Below, piece after piece: positions 1 through 11,002 of a stretch of DNA of 64,000 nucleotides. The DNA is from JBBRHH01 sp963788015 (GTDB lineage: Bacteria; Planctomycetota; Phycisphaerae; Tepidisphaerales; Tepidisphaeraceae). The stretch lies in NCBI GenBank assembly GCA_963788015.1, contig CAWBEY010000010.1, positions 434,001-498,000 on the forward strand, in the 5' to 3' direction. Within the stretch, counting starts at the first letter, position 1. The number at the start of each line of letters is the position of its first letter. The translations under genes and the position numbers were made by a program. The notes under the pieces were generated by a model. It was not told where the DNA came from and ran no database searches. It saw only the letters and a list, made by a program, of their open reading frames with translations.

Positions 1-1
1 A

Positions 2-1671
2 AACGACGGCATCCTCCTGTCCGGCCCCGATACATTGGTCGATGGCGAAAATGCCATCAGCGGCAATACCGCCAACGGCATTGAAATCCTTGCCAATTCA
101 GACTTCCCCAACGCGCAGGGGAACATGATCGAAGGCAACTTCATCGGGACCGATTTTGGCGGTACGAAGAAGTTTGGAAACGGCGCAAACGGCATATTAA
201 TCACCGCCAATGATCCGGGGCAGGCCGGGAACAACGTTATCGGCGGGACGGATGCTGGTTCTGGAAATGTGATCGCCTACAACGCAGCCAACGGCGTGGC
301 GCTCGCCAAGGGCAGCCCGGCCGGCACCAACAGCGGCAACACCATCCAGGGCAACTCGATCTTCTCCAACGGAAAAATCGGCATCGACCTTGGCAACGAC
401 GGCGTGACCGGCAACGACAACAAGGACACCGATGTCGGCGTGAACGATCTCCAGAACACGCCGCTCATCACGTCCACAACAGCCAACGCCAGCAACAACA
501 CCATCACCGGCACCTTAAACAGCACGCCCAGTTCGCACTTCGTGGTCCAGGTCTTCTCCAACGCCGTAGACGCGCAGGCGGCCGGCGCTACCAAGCAGGG
601 GACGACGTACCTGGGCCAGATGGACGTCAACACCGACACCAACGGCAACGGATCGTTTACGCTGAACACGGCCAAAGGCATCACCACCAGCGACTACATC
701 ACCGCCACCGCAACCGACGACGATGGCAACACCTCGGAATTCTCGGCCGGCGTCAAAGGCGGAACGCAATTGCCCCCGCCCGCAAGCATCACGATCTATG
801 GAAATCCCATCAGCGGCGTGGAAGGGACAACCCTAAACAACGTGCAGTTGGGCACGTTCACCGATTCGCGCACGGTGGCGCAGGCAAATCAGTTCACAGT
901 CAACATCGATTGGGGCGACGGCCACAAATCGACGGGAACTGTGCAGGCCAACGGCAGCTCGTTCAAATTTTTCGGTACCAACACCTTCCTGGAAGAATCA
1001 CAATACAACGTGGTCGTGACGATCAAGGACAACGTCAACGCAAGCTCGCGCATGGCGACGATCATGGCGACCATCGCCGACGCACCGCTGACGGCCATTC
1101 CCAAGACCTTCAACCCTACGCAAAACGTGCAATTCAGCGGCGTGATCGGCAGCTTCTCCGATGGCAACCCCAATGCCGTCGCGTCAGAATTTGGCATGCC
1201 GAGCATCGTGTGGGGCGACGGCCACGTCACCAACGGCTCGATCGTCAAGTCCGGCAGCGTGTTCAATGTGATGGGCACCAACACCTATGCCACCACCGGC
1301 ACGTTCGGCGTAAAAATTTCCGCCAAGGACGTGGGCGGGAGCACCACAACCATCAACTCCACGGCCAAGGTGGCCGGCGCAGGCATTACCGCCAACGGCA
1401 GCCCCTTCACCACCACGCACGGCCAGCCGTTTAACGCCCGTGTGGCCACGTTCAGTAGCGGCAATCCCAACGCCACGGCCGGCCAGTTCAGCGTGTCGAT
1501 CCTGTGGGGTGACGGCCCCAACTCCAGCAACGGTTCGGTCACAAAATCCGGGAGCATTTTCAACGCATTCGGCGGGCACACCTACGCAAGGCCGGCACGT
1601 ATACGGTGACGGTGACAATCAAAGACGCCAACTCCACGACCACCACGCACACGACGGCAACTGTGAAATAG
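2..1671 (+). CDS. Surface beta-helix / PKD-like repeat protein, 3' part
   Basis: The frame is open from base 2, so the 5' end lies outside the window. The first ~150 residues carry short glycine/asparagine-rich turns (GNVIAYNAANGV, GNTIQGNSIF, GNFIGTD) typical of right-handed parallel beta-helix surface proteins. A linker domain ends in TATATDDDGNTSEFS. Three repeats of roughly 95 residues follow, each with a W-G-D-G motif (IDWGDGHKSTG, IVWGDGHVTNG, ILWGDGPNSSNG) and a closing TNTY/GHTY...VTIKD strand, resembling PKD or Ig-like folds. The original frame stops at 1609, but GTYTVTVTIKDANSTTTTHT continues in the next frame to a TAG at 1669-1671, so one base is probably missing near 1583. Role inferred: secreted or cell-surface adhesion/structural protein. 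No C-terminal sorting signal is visible. Confidence 0.75.
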
Positions 1672-1762
1672 CCAGCGCATCGCAATTGACGCATCGGGCC
1701 TGTTCTTCCGGTAATCTTGGAATGTAAATCACTTTCCAACGATTGCAGAAGAAGGACAGACC

Positions 1763-2561
1763 ATGCCTTACATTTTCAAACATCGTCGGCCGCCCGAGCC
1801 TTGGGCCGAATTTCGCAAACCCCTGCAGCGTCGCCTCTGGCTGAAGCCGCTTTTGTACAGCGATTGGCTGGCCGAGTGGGGCGCTTACGGGCTCAGCCGG
1901 TGGTCCTTCCTGGAACTGCTGGAATACGCGGGAAGCTTTTCGATCCTGATCGCCGTGATATTTTATTTCCTGGATGCACCGGCCCGAACGCAGCAGAAGC
2001 ATTACCAGGCCTGGCAGGTGATCAACACCGCCCAGGGAAAGGGAGGCGCTGGCGGTCGCATCGACGCCCTGCAGGACCTGAACGCCGATCATGTCCCGCT
2101 GGTGGGCGTGGATCTGGTCGACGCGTTTCTTCAGGGCCTCGACTTGCCGCACGCGGATTTGCGGCGGAGCGATCTGCGCGGAGCGGACTTGAAATCATCC
2201 CGACTTGAACAGGCGGACCTGGAGACGGCCAACTTGCGCTCTGCGAATTCTCGCAATGCCGATATGAAAAAGTCGAATTTACGCGATGTAAATTTCTTAG
2301 ACGCGGACCTGGCCGAAGCATCGCTGGAAGGAGCGAACGTGGGCGGGGCGAATTTTGAGCGGGCTAGATTTGCGACAGGCCGATCTGAAGGGGATTCAAA
2401 ACTGGAGACAAATCAAGTCGATGCGTCTGGCGAACATTCATGCGGTGCGCAATGCGCCGGAAGGATTTGCTGAGTGGGCGATTGGAGCGGGCGCTGTCGA
2501 CATGGAATCTGATGAGCAATGGAACGCAGCCCTGGCGGCCACTGATGAAAAGAAGCAGTAG
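1763..2561 (+). CDS. Membrane-anchored pentapeptide-repeat protein
   Basis: The N-terminal ~75 residues contain one likely membrane helix (YAGSFSILIAVIFYFLD). From about residue 110 pentapeptide repeats of the A(D/N)Lxx type follow (ADLRRSDLRGADLKSSRLEQ, ADLETANLRSANSRNADMKK), predicting a right-handed quadrilateral beta-helix. The frame runs off near 2367; the repeat resumes in the +1 frame as LDLRQADLKGIQNW and ends with a non-repeat tail (RLANIHAVRNAPEGFAEWA...) at 2561, so I treat this as one gene with an indel. Pentapeptide proteins have varied roles and none can be assigned here. It converges on the galactokinase-like gene, the two stop codons being only a few bases apart. Confidence 0.75.
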
Positions 2562-2567
2562 CAGCGT

Positions 2568-3907
2568 TCAAACCACATCGAGAAGTGATAACGTAAGGGC
2601 GGGTGGACCTGCGGGCGTAGTAAAAAAGGAAGCGCTCGTGCGGTGGGGAAAAGCCTGGCGGTAACTGCTTTCCCATTGTCGGCAAAAACCGCCGGCGTCG
2701 TCCGCCTCCACCATCGCCCAGACGCTGCCGCCAAATCCCGCGCCAAACATCGAGGCGGCAATCGCACCATGCTCCCGCGCAATTCTTGCCAGAAAATCCG
2801 TCTCCGGCACAGCCGTCCCCAGGAGGTGCTGGGCGAGGCTCTGGGATTCATCGGCAGCGCGTGCGAAGGCCACAAGATCCGCGTCGCCAGCGCGTCGGAG
2901 GCGGCCGGGACAAGTCGGCAGCTTTCGGCCGCGAAATGCTTAAAGCGGGCCAAGAGAGCGGGATCGTTCTCGCAGATGACGCGCTCGCGGAGGCGTGACT
3001 CAGCGCCCGGCTTCGCCAGAATCGCACCAAGCGATTCCCCGCAGTTGGGTTGGTCCTGGCCCAGCTTTGTGATGGCGGCAAGGAGGGACGAGAGTTTATT
3101 GAAATGTTCCCTGGCCGCCCCGGTCTTCTCCGCAATCACGCCGCTGGACGCGATGGCGAAGAGATAAGCCCGACGGAATAGGAACCGTCCGTTCCAGCCG
3201 GGTGGGGCAGTAGGAAAACTGTCGCGCGTGGTCGGGGGCCGAGCAGAGGATGGCGGTGTGGTCCTCGCTCCCGCCAAACGTGCCGACGCCACTATCGCCT
3301 TTCAGGCCGGCAAAGGATTGGCCGTTCTCCACCGTGCCGAGATAGCCGGCGAGCGATTCGAGCGACGGAATGTTTACTCGATATTCATCGCGCTCTTGCA
3401 GTCGGTTAGCATGGCAGAGAATCAGGTACGAGAGCACAACCAGCGCGCTGGAACTGCTCATCCCCGCGGCCGGCGGGAGATCGCTCTGAAAGCAGACATC
3501 CGCGCCATGCAATGGCCCCGAAAAATTTCGCGACAGTCGGCGGGCGACGGTCATTGGGTAGTTGGACCAGTGACCCGCTCTCGGGGCAAGATCGGGGGTG
3601 ATAGAGAACGTGACGGGGGCGCCAGGGTTGCGGAGATCGAGCAACTGAAAGGTGTAGTCGGATCGAGGCGTCGCGACCGCGCAGAACCCCTGTTCACTCG
3701 CGGCCACCAAACTCCGCCCGCCGCCGTAGTCCGTGTGCTTGCCAAGAATTTCAATCCGGCCAGGCACAATAAATCCGGCCGGTCGCGATGCGGAGCGAAG
3801 TCAAGATGCTTAGCACATTGAAGAAGCGCACGGGCTTTGACCTTCGCGGCGGCGGGCGAAAAGCCATGCTGCTCAAGGCGTGAGAGAATTTGTTCCTCGT
3901 TGAGCAT
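2568..3907 (-). CDS. Galactokinase-like GHMP sugar kinase (frameshifted)
   Basis: Stitched from four frames. The N-terminus starts MLNEEQILSRLEQHGF at 3907. The family signature GRIEILGKHTDYGGGRSL lies near 3765. The glycine-rich ATP-binding motif LPPAAGMSSSSALVV follows around 3450. The C-terminal motif FGAGFGGSVWAMVEADDA lies near 2760. These are the three GHMP kinase motifs in the correct order. The first motif has GKHTDY, not the GEHTDY of E. coli GalK, a variant I associate with galactokinase-family proteins of uncertain sugar specificity, so the substrate (galactose or another hexose) is open. Indels lie near 3770, 3185 and 2870. It sits 13 bp downstream of the peptidase-acetyltransferase fusion gene on the same strand, probably in one operon. 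Confidence 0.72.
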
Positions 3908-3920
3908 CGGAATAAATCGA

Positions 3921-6511
3921 CTAAATCGTAATACGCCGTTCCGGCCGGACGGGGCAGGTTTGGCAGCGCTGGCCGAGGTGTTCCCGCCGGATCGTCCAGA
4001 TGTCTATAGCGCGGGCAAGCGTCGCGCGGGCCTGGCCAATCTTGCCATGGGTTTGCAGGCCCTGCGCATCCAGCGTCTCGCCAATCTTTTCAGGCGGCAC
4101 GGGACAATCCTCCGCACGCCACGCCAGGCCAGCCACGTCGCGAACGGTTCCATCACAATCGACAATACGGTCGGTGCTGCCAAACTGGTCCAGGCACGGA
4201 ACGTTCAGCGAGATTTCTGCAACATGATACGCCGTGGAGCGATCATGGCCGACGCCAATCGAGAGAACGTAGCCCCCGCCGTGAATCAGCCGGCCGATGG
4301 GGCTGTCTTTCGACCAGATGCCGTTGGCGAGATGATCGGCCGTATAAAAGGCCGCGCGCGCGCCAATGGCGGCCACGGAGTGGCTGGGGTGAAGGCTGCG
4401 CACCGCATCCGGCCGACGCCAAAGCGCATCCGCAATCGCGCCGTTGGTGGTGGGCGTGGTGCGGGGGTTGAAGAGCGTGGATTTAAAATGGTTGAACGAC
4501 GGAGCCAGCAGCGTCCCGGCCGGGCCGATGACCTGAAGAAGTGCGAGAATAACAGTTTCCGCGCCCTTTTCACCGGGCCGATCGCGCTCATGGCGCTGTG
4601 AACCATCACGTCCATGCCTGGCCGCAGGCCCAACGCTCGGAACTGGGCGGCAAGGTCAGATTCAGCAAGGAAGGCGGCAGGTTTGACTAACGTGACGTAT
4701 TTCAATTCAGCAAGAGCTTCGAAATACTCCAGCGCAACCGACGCCTCGATCACCCGCCCAGCTTCCTGCGAAACCAGCCCCGCGATCTCAGAAACAGAGC
4801 GCTCGCCATCCGCCCAATAAAGACCGCACTTGGGGAAAACCGTCCCCATCTTTTTCTTGACGTGCGGGAAGACGTTCTCCGGCGTTGGCGCAAGAGGAAG
4901 GCGGCGGCGAGGGATGAGCCGCGTGCGGTCATCGCAAAGCGGCACGTAATCGCGCTCTTCAAAAGAGTGGAGTAGTTGATCCAGCTCCCCTGCCACAACT
5001 ACATGCTCACCCGACCACGCAAAGCGGGCAAGGGTTTGGAGAGTGGCTTTGTGCTGCTGGTGAAGGTGCTGGCGGGCCGGAATGCTGGTAGATGCTTGAT
5101 ACTCGGCGAACGTCTTTTGAGTTTGGCAACGTGCAATTTCCATCGCATCGGCCGTGTCGGCGTTGGCAAGAAAGTAGAGATAACCCGCCATCGCCGCAGC
5201 GCAATTGGCAAGGCCAGCGGCATCAACGCAATCCGGCGTGTCGGCCGAACTGTGATAGCCGGTGAACGGATGATTGGTCAGCCATGGACAGGGAAAACCG
5301 TATTGAGGATCGCCAACAAGTGTGTCTTCGGTCGAGACGAAAGGCTCTTGCGTAAGCTGATACGACGGCTTCAAAGCAAGGGTAGATTGAAGAATGGCCG
5401 CCCCAATGTCATTGACGAAACTGGCTGATTGCGGAGCCGTCGCGTGCCAGTGAAGCTGGTTGTTGCAGAGATCGCCTCGAGCGCCGATTGTGTCCAGGCA
5501 GACGCCGGCCAAAGGCCTCTGGAACCGCGGGTGATGTTCAAGGTAGTGGAAAAAGCCGTAACACTCGTAGGCGTGGACGAACCGAATGGTGCGCCTGGGC
5601 TGCGGGAGTTGTCCCGTGTCAATCAGGCCGCGGAGCGTTCGCGCGATTTCTACACAGGCCGCGCCGCCCGAAGCGTTGTCCAGTGCTCCAGGCTCCGACG
5701 AGTGAGCAATCGCCCAGATCTCCTCGTCGCGGCTTTGGCCCGGAACAATGCCGCTGACAACGTCATGACTGCCCGCATAACGCTGGGCATCAAGACGGGC
5801 ATGCACCTGAAGGCCAGGGTGCTGCTGGAGGAGTTGACGCAGTTCGCTCCCCTGATTCACCGAGAGGCTGAAGCCTACAAGCGGCCCGGCCATCTCCCAA
5901 AGATCAAGCCCGCCCCAGCCAAACTTGCCCCACGGAACAGCATCCGGCAGCCCCGCAACCGGCTGATCACAAATAACGCCCACCGCGCCGGCGGCGGACA
6001 ACGCCGCACGCGTCGGCCAGGGATTAAGACGCGTAAGCGCGAACTTTCCAGCCAACGCCCCCGGACGAAGCCCGGCCAGTCTTTCATCCGAATCCACCTC
6101 CACGATTCCACCCGTGATGCCATCAGCAGGCGTCGCCGCCGACCACTGCATCACATGCCAGGGGCATCGCTGAAAATCGAGAATCCGTCTGCTAAAAGGC
6201 GCAACGATATCCAGCGTCGCATTGCGCATATCCTGGGCTTCGGGAATAATCCACTTGCCCGTGCCGCGAAGGCCGCCGGTGGGAACGGTGTAAAGCTCCG
6301 TCGCAATGCCGTTGGCCGCGTACGCGTCGAGAAACGTACGCGTGGTCCTTTGAAACGTATCAAACGAGTTCCACCGATCACTGGCCACAATCTCGCGCAA
6401 CAAGTCCACGAGACGGGTGGAATCAATGGCCGCTGCGATAACGGGAAGCTTCGCGGAACAGAAGTTGGCAAGGCCGGCGGGAACACCAGGCCCAACGAGC
6501 GCGGCGGGCAT
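3921..6511 (-). CDS. M28/DUF4910-like aminopeptidase fused to AAC(3)-like acetyltransferase
   Basis: The start at 6511 (MPAALVGPGVPAGLANF) is preferred over the longer open frame, whose upstream part is low-complexity and overlaps the divergent gene. Residues ~1-480 form an M28-type metallopeptidase of the DUF4910 kind: HSSEPGALDNASGG (metal-binding H and D with DNASGG), VHAYECYGFFHYLE, LDTIGARGDL and FTGYHSSADTPDCVD supply candidate metal ligands and the catalytic acid. A winged-helix-like segment follows. The C-terminal ~250 residues match the aminoglycoside N3-acetyltransferase family: LRPGMDVMVHSAMSAIG, RSLHPSHSVAAIGARA, SPIGRLIHGGGYVLSIGVGH. The two halves are in one frame across the junction; indels near 4560 and 4400 lie inside the acetyltransferase half. 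The acceptor of acetyl transfer is unknown; antibiotic resistance should not be assumed. Confidence 0.75.
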
Positions 6512-6624
6512 GCGTGGTTTTATATCGCATCGGCTACCGAATGCACGAGGTATCGAAACCGCCGGCAATCCATACAATTGCCCCAAATTCGGTTCGGCGA
6601 GAAGGACGCCGCTGCAAAAGGATA

Positions 6625-7935
6625 ATGAAAACCGACATCGAACGCCGCGTGGTGGTGACTGGCATTGGCGTTGTGTCGGCGATCGGCATCGGGACCGACG
6701 CATTCTGGCCGGCCTTGCTGCACGGCCATTCGGGGGTCGGGCAAATCCGGGCGTTTGATCCATCCGGATTTCCCTGCCAAATCGCGGCCGAAAGCCCCCA
6801 TACGCGATCGCCGATTATGTCCCCAAGGCGTATCGCAAGACCGCCCGACTCATGTCGCGCGACACGGAACTGATTGCCATCGCAGCGCATCACGCTTTCC
6901 GTGACGCTGGCATAACAAGCGACGGCCAACGCCCCGACGCCACGCGCATGGGGTGCTGCGTCGGCACAGGCCTGATCACCTGCGACTTGCAGGAGCTGAC
7001 ACATGCGATGCACTTCGTGCGCGACGGCAACAAGCTTGACTTGAAACGATGGGGCCTGGAAGGGATGAGCCACCTGCCCCCGCTTTGGCTGCTGAAATGT
7101 TTATCCAACATGCCGGCCTGTCATCTCACCCTGCTCCACGAACTCAAAGGCCCCAGCAACACCATCTGCTGCGCCGACGCAAGCTCCCACCTGGCCATCG
7201 GAGAAGCATTTCGCACCATCCAGGGCGGCCGCGCCGACCTTGTCATCTGCGGCGGCACCGAATCAAAAATAAATCCGATGGGGCTGGTCCGGCAGTGCCT
7301 GCTCAAAAGGGTCAACGAAGAAGCCAACGATAACCCGCCTGCCGCCCTCCGCCCATTCGATACCCGCGCATGCGGCACCGTAATGGGCGAAGGCGCCGGC
7401 CTGCTGGTGCTGGAAGAATACGAACATGCCAGGCGACGGGGCCGCCAAGATCTATGCCCAAGTCGCTGGATTCGCCGCCACCCAGGATGCCCACAGCCTC
7501 ACCCGGCCCGACCCCACCGGGCGCAGTTACGCCATGGCGATTCACCGCGCACTAGCCGAGGCCAACACGCCGCCTGCGGAGGTCGGGTGCGTGGTGCCGC
7601 ACGGTTTAGGCATCCCCGCGTTCGACCGCGCGGAACTTGCCGGTTTGCAGCGGGCGTTTGGTGCCGATCTGCCCCGCATCCCGATGGCACTCGTCAAGGC
7701 GCAGATCGGCAACTGCGGCTCAGGCTGCGGGGTAGACGTCGCGGCCGCCGTTCTCTCGCTCTACCACGGCCTCGTGCCCCCTTCGATCAATACTGCACTC
7801 GGCACAGTGAATGTAAACGCAAGGAGGCGTGAACTCCCAATGACCGTCGCTCTCACCACCGCATACGGCCAAGGTGGCCAAAACGCAGCGCTGCTCCTTC
7901 GCAAAATTGAAGATTCCAAAAGCCCAAAACCTTAG
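6625..7935 (+). CDS. Beta-ketoacyl synthase-like protein lacking the catalytic Cys
   Basis: The start ATG at 6625 gives ERRVVVTGIGVVSAIGIGTDAF, the canonical KAS N-terminus. The nucleophile region reads GPSNTICCADASSHLAIGEA. Aligned without gaps to GP...TACxxG..AIG, the catalytic Cys position is Asp (codon 7176-7178). The first active-site His is kept (VPHGLGIP, 7600-7602), the conserved Lys is kept (LVKAQIG), and the second His is Asn (IGNCGSGCG, 7711-7713). The protein therefore has the fold but an Asp-His-Lys-Asn set, like a chain-length-factor or other non-condensing KS homologue. Indels lie near 6790 and 7430. It is followed 44 bp later by an acyl-ACP desaturase gene and then a methyltransferase gene, so a role in fatty-acid modification or as a KS partner subunit is inferred. 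Confidence 0.8.
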
Positions 7936-7979
7936 ATGGTCTTGCCAGTTTCCCCTAGAAAGGCTTAGGATAGAACGCG

Positions 7980-9006
7980 ATGAAGTTGAGATCCGACACG
8001 GCCGATCCCGTGAATGTAGAAGCCTACATCGCCGCCCAACTGGAGGTGCTCCAAGGCCTGCGCAATCTGGTCGCGCAGCAGTCCAGCCTGCTCTTGCCCA
8101 TGGACAAGGCCTGGCAACCCACCGACTACCTGCCCGATCTCACCGCCGAAGATTGGCACGAAAAACTCTCGGCCTTCCGCGAGGCGGCCAAGATCATCTC
8201 CGACGAAGTGCTGGTGGTGCTGGTTGGCGACATGGTCACCGAAGAGGCACTGCCCAGCTACGCGGTCTCGCTGAATCTGATCGCGCGCGACTACACCGGC
8301 AACAGTGACGATCCCTGGGCAAAGTGGGCCCGAGGATGGACGGCCGAGGAAAACCGCCACGGCGATCTTCTAAACGCCTATCTGCGTCTGACAGGCCGCG
8401 TCGACATGAGAACCGTCGAATACACCGTGCATCATCTGATCGCCGAGGGGTTCGCTCCGCGAGCCTACCCTGATCTGTATGCAGGTCTGGTTTATACCTC
8501 CTTCCAGGAGCGTGCCACGAAAATCTCGCACGCGAATGTCGGAAAACTGGCTGGGCAGGAAGGGGAGGCGGCGCTCTCCAAAATTTGCCTGAAGATCGCC
8601 GGCGATGAATCGCGCCACGAAGCGTTCTACACCAAGATGATGGACGCCGTCATGCAGCAGGACCCGGAGCGGGCGATCATGACCTTTTTCACGATGATGA
8701 AAAAAGTGATCGCAATGCCCGGCCGGCTCATGTTCGACGGAAAAGATCCTGACCTCTTCGATCACTTCTCCATCGTCGCCCAGCGGCCTTGGCGTCTACA
8801 CCGTGCAGGATTACGCCGACATTGTGGCGCATCTGGTGAAAACCTGGGGTGTCGCCAACTTATCAGTGTCGGGTCAGGCAGCGCAGGCGCAGCAGTATCT
8901 CTGCAGCCACGCCGAGCGCTGCGGAAACCTGGCCTACATGGCCGCCGAAATATTGGCCGAAAAGCCCCGCGTGGGCTTTAGCTGGATCTATGATCGCAAG
9001 GTATGA
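7980..9006 (+). CDS. Acyl-ACP desaturase (stearoyl-ACP desaturase family)
   Basis: This soluble di-iron desaturase family introduces a double bond into acyl-ACP. Both carboxylate/His iron-binding motifs are visible: AEENRHGDLL (first E-E-x-R-H) and AGDESRHEAFY (second D-E-x-R-H). Length is ~340 aa, as expected for the family. A frameshift lies near 8783; the C-terminus continues in the next frame as GVYTVQDYADIVAHLVKTW...KPRVGFSWIYDRKV and stops at 9006. It is the second gene of the lipid cluster. Its product double bond would be the natural substrate for the adjacent cyclopropane synthase-type methyltransferase. The electron donor is not encoded here. Confidence 0.88.
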
Positions 9007-9029
9007 CCGTCGCTGCCGCCAATTCCTGA

Positions 9030-9898
9030 TTGCCGCCGTTTCAATTACCATCCATTTATGAATACCCAAAGGCGGCCGCGCGGGGTCGACTTCGCCGCGT
9101 CCAGGCGCATTACGACCTGAGCGACGCGTTCTTCGCACTGTTCCTCGATGAGTCGATGACGTACTCCTGCGCGTACTTCAACCCCCCAGACGCGAATCTG
9201 GCCGAGGCGCAGAAAGCCAAGATCGATCTGTCTCTCAGGAAGTGCGATCTTCGGCCCGGCCATCGCCTGCTCGACATCGGCTGCGGCTGGGGCGCAACGG
9301 CACTGCGCGCCGCCGAGCAGTACGGGGCGCGCGTCACAGGCCTGACCCTCAGCAAAAACCAGTGGGAACACGATCAGGCCCTCGCCGCGGAAACACCCGG
9401 CGTCGATTTTCGCCTGCAAGGATGGGAAACGTTTGACGAGAAGGTGGACCGGATCGTCTCCATCGGGGCGTTCGAGCACTTTGGCCGGCCAAAATACCCG
9501 GAGTTCTTTCGCCGATGCCGTTCCCTCCTGCCCGACGACGGCGTGATGCTGCTCCACACCATCACCCAGGGCAAACCCAGCGACGACTGGGATTTTCTAC
9601 GGTTCGTCCATTTCATCGCGATGGAAATATTTCCCGGCGGTGACGTGCCCCCTCCCGAGCTTGTCATCGCCGAGGCGCGGGCGGCCAAATTCGACGTGGT
9701 ACACGTGGAAAGCCTTCGGCCGCACTACGCACGAACGCTGGACTGCTGGGCGCGCAACCTCGAAGCCGCCCACGAGCACGCCGCCCAGATCGCGGGCGAA
9801 GAGATGTACCAGACCTACATGAAATATCTCACCGGCTGCGCAACCTCTTTCGCAGCGGTGAGTGCAACGTGCATCAGTTTCGGCTGAAGGTGGTCTGA
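9030..9898 (+). CDS. Cyclopropane-fatty-acyl-phospholipid synthase family methyltransferase
   Basis: This SAM-dependent enzyme acts on unsaturated acyl chains, forming a cyclopropane or methyl branch. Motifs: VQAHYDLSDAFFALFLDESM (family N-terminus with HYD), TYSCAYF, the SAM-binding LLDIGCGWGATALRAAEQYG, GLTLSKNQ and SIGAFEHFG. Length is ~285 aa, without the long N-terminal domain of E. coli Cfa, so it is closer to mycolic-acid-type methyltransferases. The start is uncertain: a TTG at 9030 opens the frame, while an ATG at 9003 overlaps the desaturase stop (ATGA) but meets an in-frame TGA at 9027, which may be a sequence error. An indel near 9838 moves the conserved ending (LFRSGECNVHQFRLKVV) to a stop at 9898. 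Confidence 0.85.
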
Positions 9899-9912
9899 TC
9901 CCCCCTGCCGGA

Positions 9913-10978
9913 TTAGTGCTTCTTGCAGAGAGCAACGAGGTCCTGCATGTATTTCTCGGCCGCATGAACGCCCATGTGAGCCTCGTCCGTGTACTCGGTC
10001 GGCCGGGGGATTGCGGTGGTGCGATACACTTCCGCCCCGACCGCCTCCAGACGGTCCAACAACAAATTGTAGTTCTTGAGAGTGCCGGGCTTGTCGCGGT
10101 CCAGTTGTGTTTCAAAATATTCCTGCAGAGCCGGGTGAACCCGGCGGGTCCACAACAATCAGTCGCACGCCCGTTTTCTTAATCGCAACCGCGCTCGCAA
10201 CCAGGCGATCCGCCAACTCCGGCGCCACGCCGCAATCCGCATACGCCCGCCGGCCAAAGTCGTTAATCGGACTAACCTCTTTCCCATTGGCCATGTACCC
10301 CAATTCGTTGTAGTCAACCGGCGTGTAATGAAAAAGCTGGCCGGCCAGATCCTTCCGCCCCTGCGGGAAGCCAAAAATGTCCCACAGCACAACAAAGCAA
10401 ACCCGGGAACAAAGCGCCGGCGTCACATAACGGCTGGCGGCATCGCTGAAACCAGAAAAGTTATAGCCCCGCGCAAACGGCTGATAGAACACATGCTCAT
10501 TGTCCACCGCATAAGGATCAGCGTGAAAACGCGAAAGACCCAGTCCCCAGAAAATGATCTTCGTGTCTTTAAGATACCCCGATTTGATCAGCCAGTGAAA
10601 CGCGGCCATGTCATCCCCAACATGCGCACCGGGCAAGGCCATGTTCAAGCCCCCGCGTTCCGGCAGACCAAACTGTGGGGCCAGATAACGGGGATCCATC
10701 GCCCAGCGCATGCGCGAATCGCCCACGATCAGCAGGCCCCGCGCATCGGCATGATGTCTGAAGGTAATCCTGGTCGCGCAGCGCCCGCCCAACCACGTTG
10801 AACGCCGGCACGCGCCAGAGCACCCACAGCATGAGGTGATCGACCAACACATAAAAGACGATCAGCAGAACAATGAAACGAAACCGCTTGCGGGTAAGGA
10901 GCGGCCGGCGCGGCGGACGCTCTCCCCCGCTGGCATAGCGTTGGTCGCCGGAAGAATACTTTCGACAGTCTGACTCAT
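9913..10978 (-). CDS. Membrane-anchored SGNH-like protein, MBOAT partner
   Basis: The start is ATG at 10978 (MSQTVESILPATNAMPAG). After an indel a transmembrane segment appears in the next frame (RFRFIVLLIVFYVLVDHLML), then ALRDQDYLQT, then after another shift RGLLIVGDSRMRWAMDP, whose GDSxMR resembles the GDSL/SGNH nucleophile block. Further downstream are KIIFWGLGLSRFHADPY, GVRLIVVDPPG and the C-terminal segment YTDEAHMGVHAAEKYM, where D-x-x-H would supply the catalytic Asp and His. This build (one membrane anchor plus an extracytoplasmic SGNH domain beside an MBOAT gene) parallels AlgX/AlgJ or DltD-type partners in O-acylation of an exported glycan. Indels lie near 10870, 10760 and 10140. 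It is 24 bp downstream of the MBOAT gene. Confidence 0.65.
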
Positions 10979-11002
10979 GACATTGCCACTCGTGAAGCAG
11001 GA

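Noticed and set aside
2568..3907. Pseudogene call for the galactokinase-like gene
   Set aside because: All three GHMP motifs are intact and the same indel pattern affects essential genes, so sequence error is more likely than decay.
3921..4600. Aminoglycoside resistance gene
   Set aside because: AAC(3) family similarity is clear, but fusion to a peptidase and chromosomal metabolic context do not support an antibiotic-resistance role.
4286..6763. Extended N-terminus (6512-6763) of the peptidase-acetyltransferase frame
   Set aside because: Arg/Ser/Pro-rich without conservation-like pattern, and it overlaps the divergent ketosynthase gene start; the ATG at 6511 fits better.
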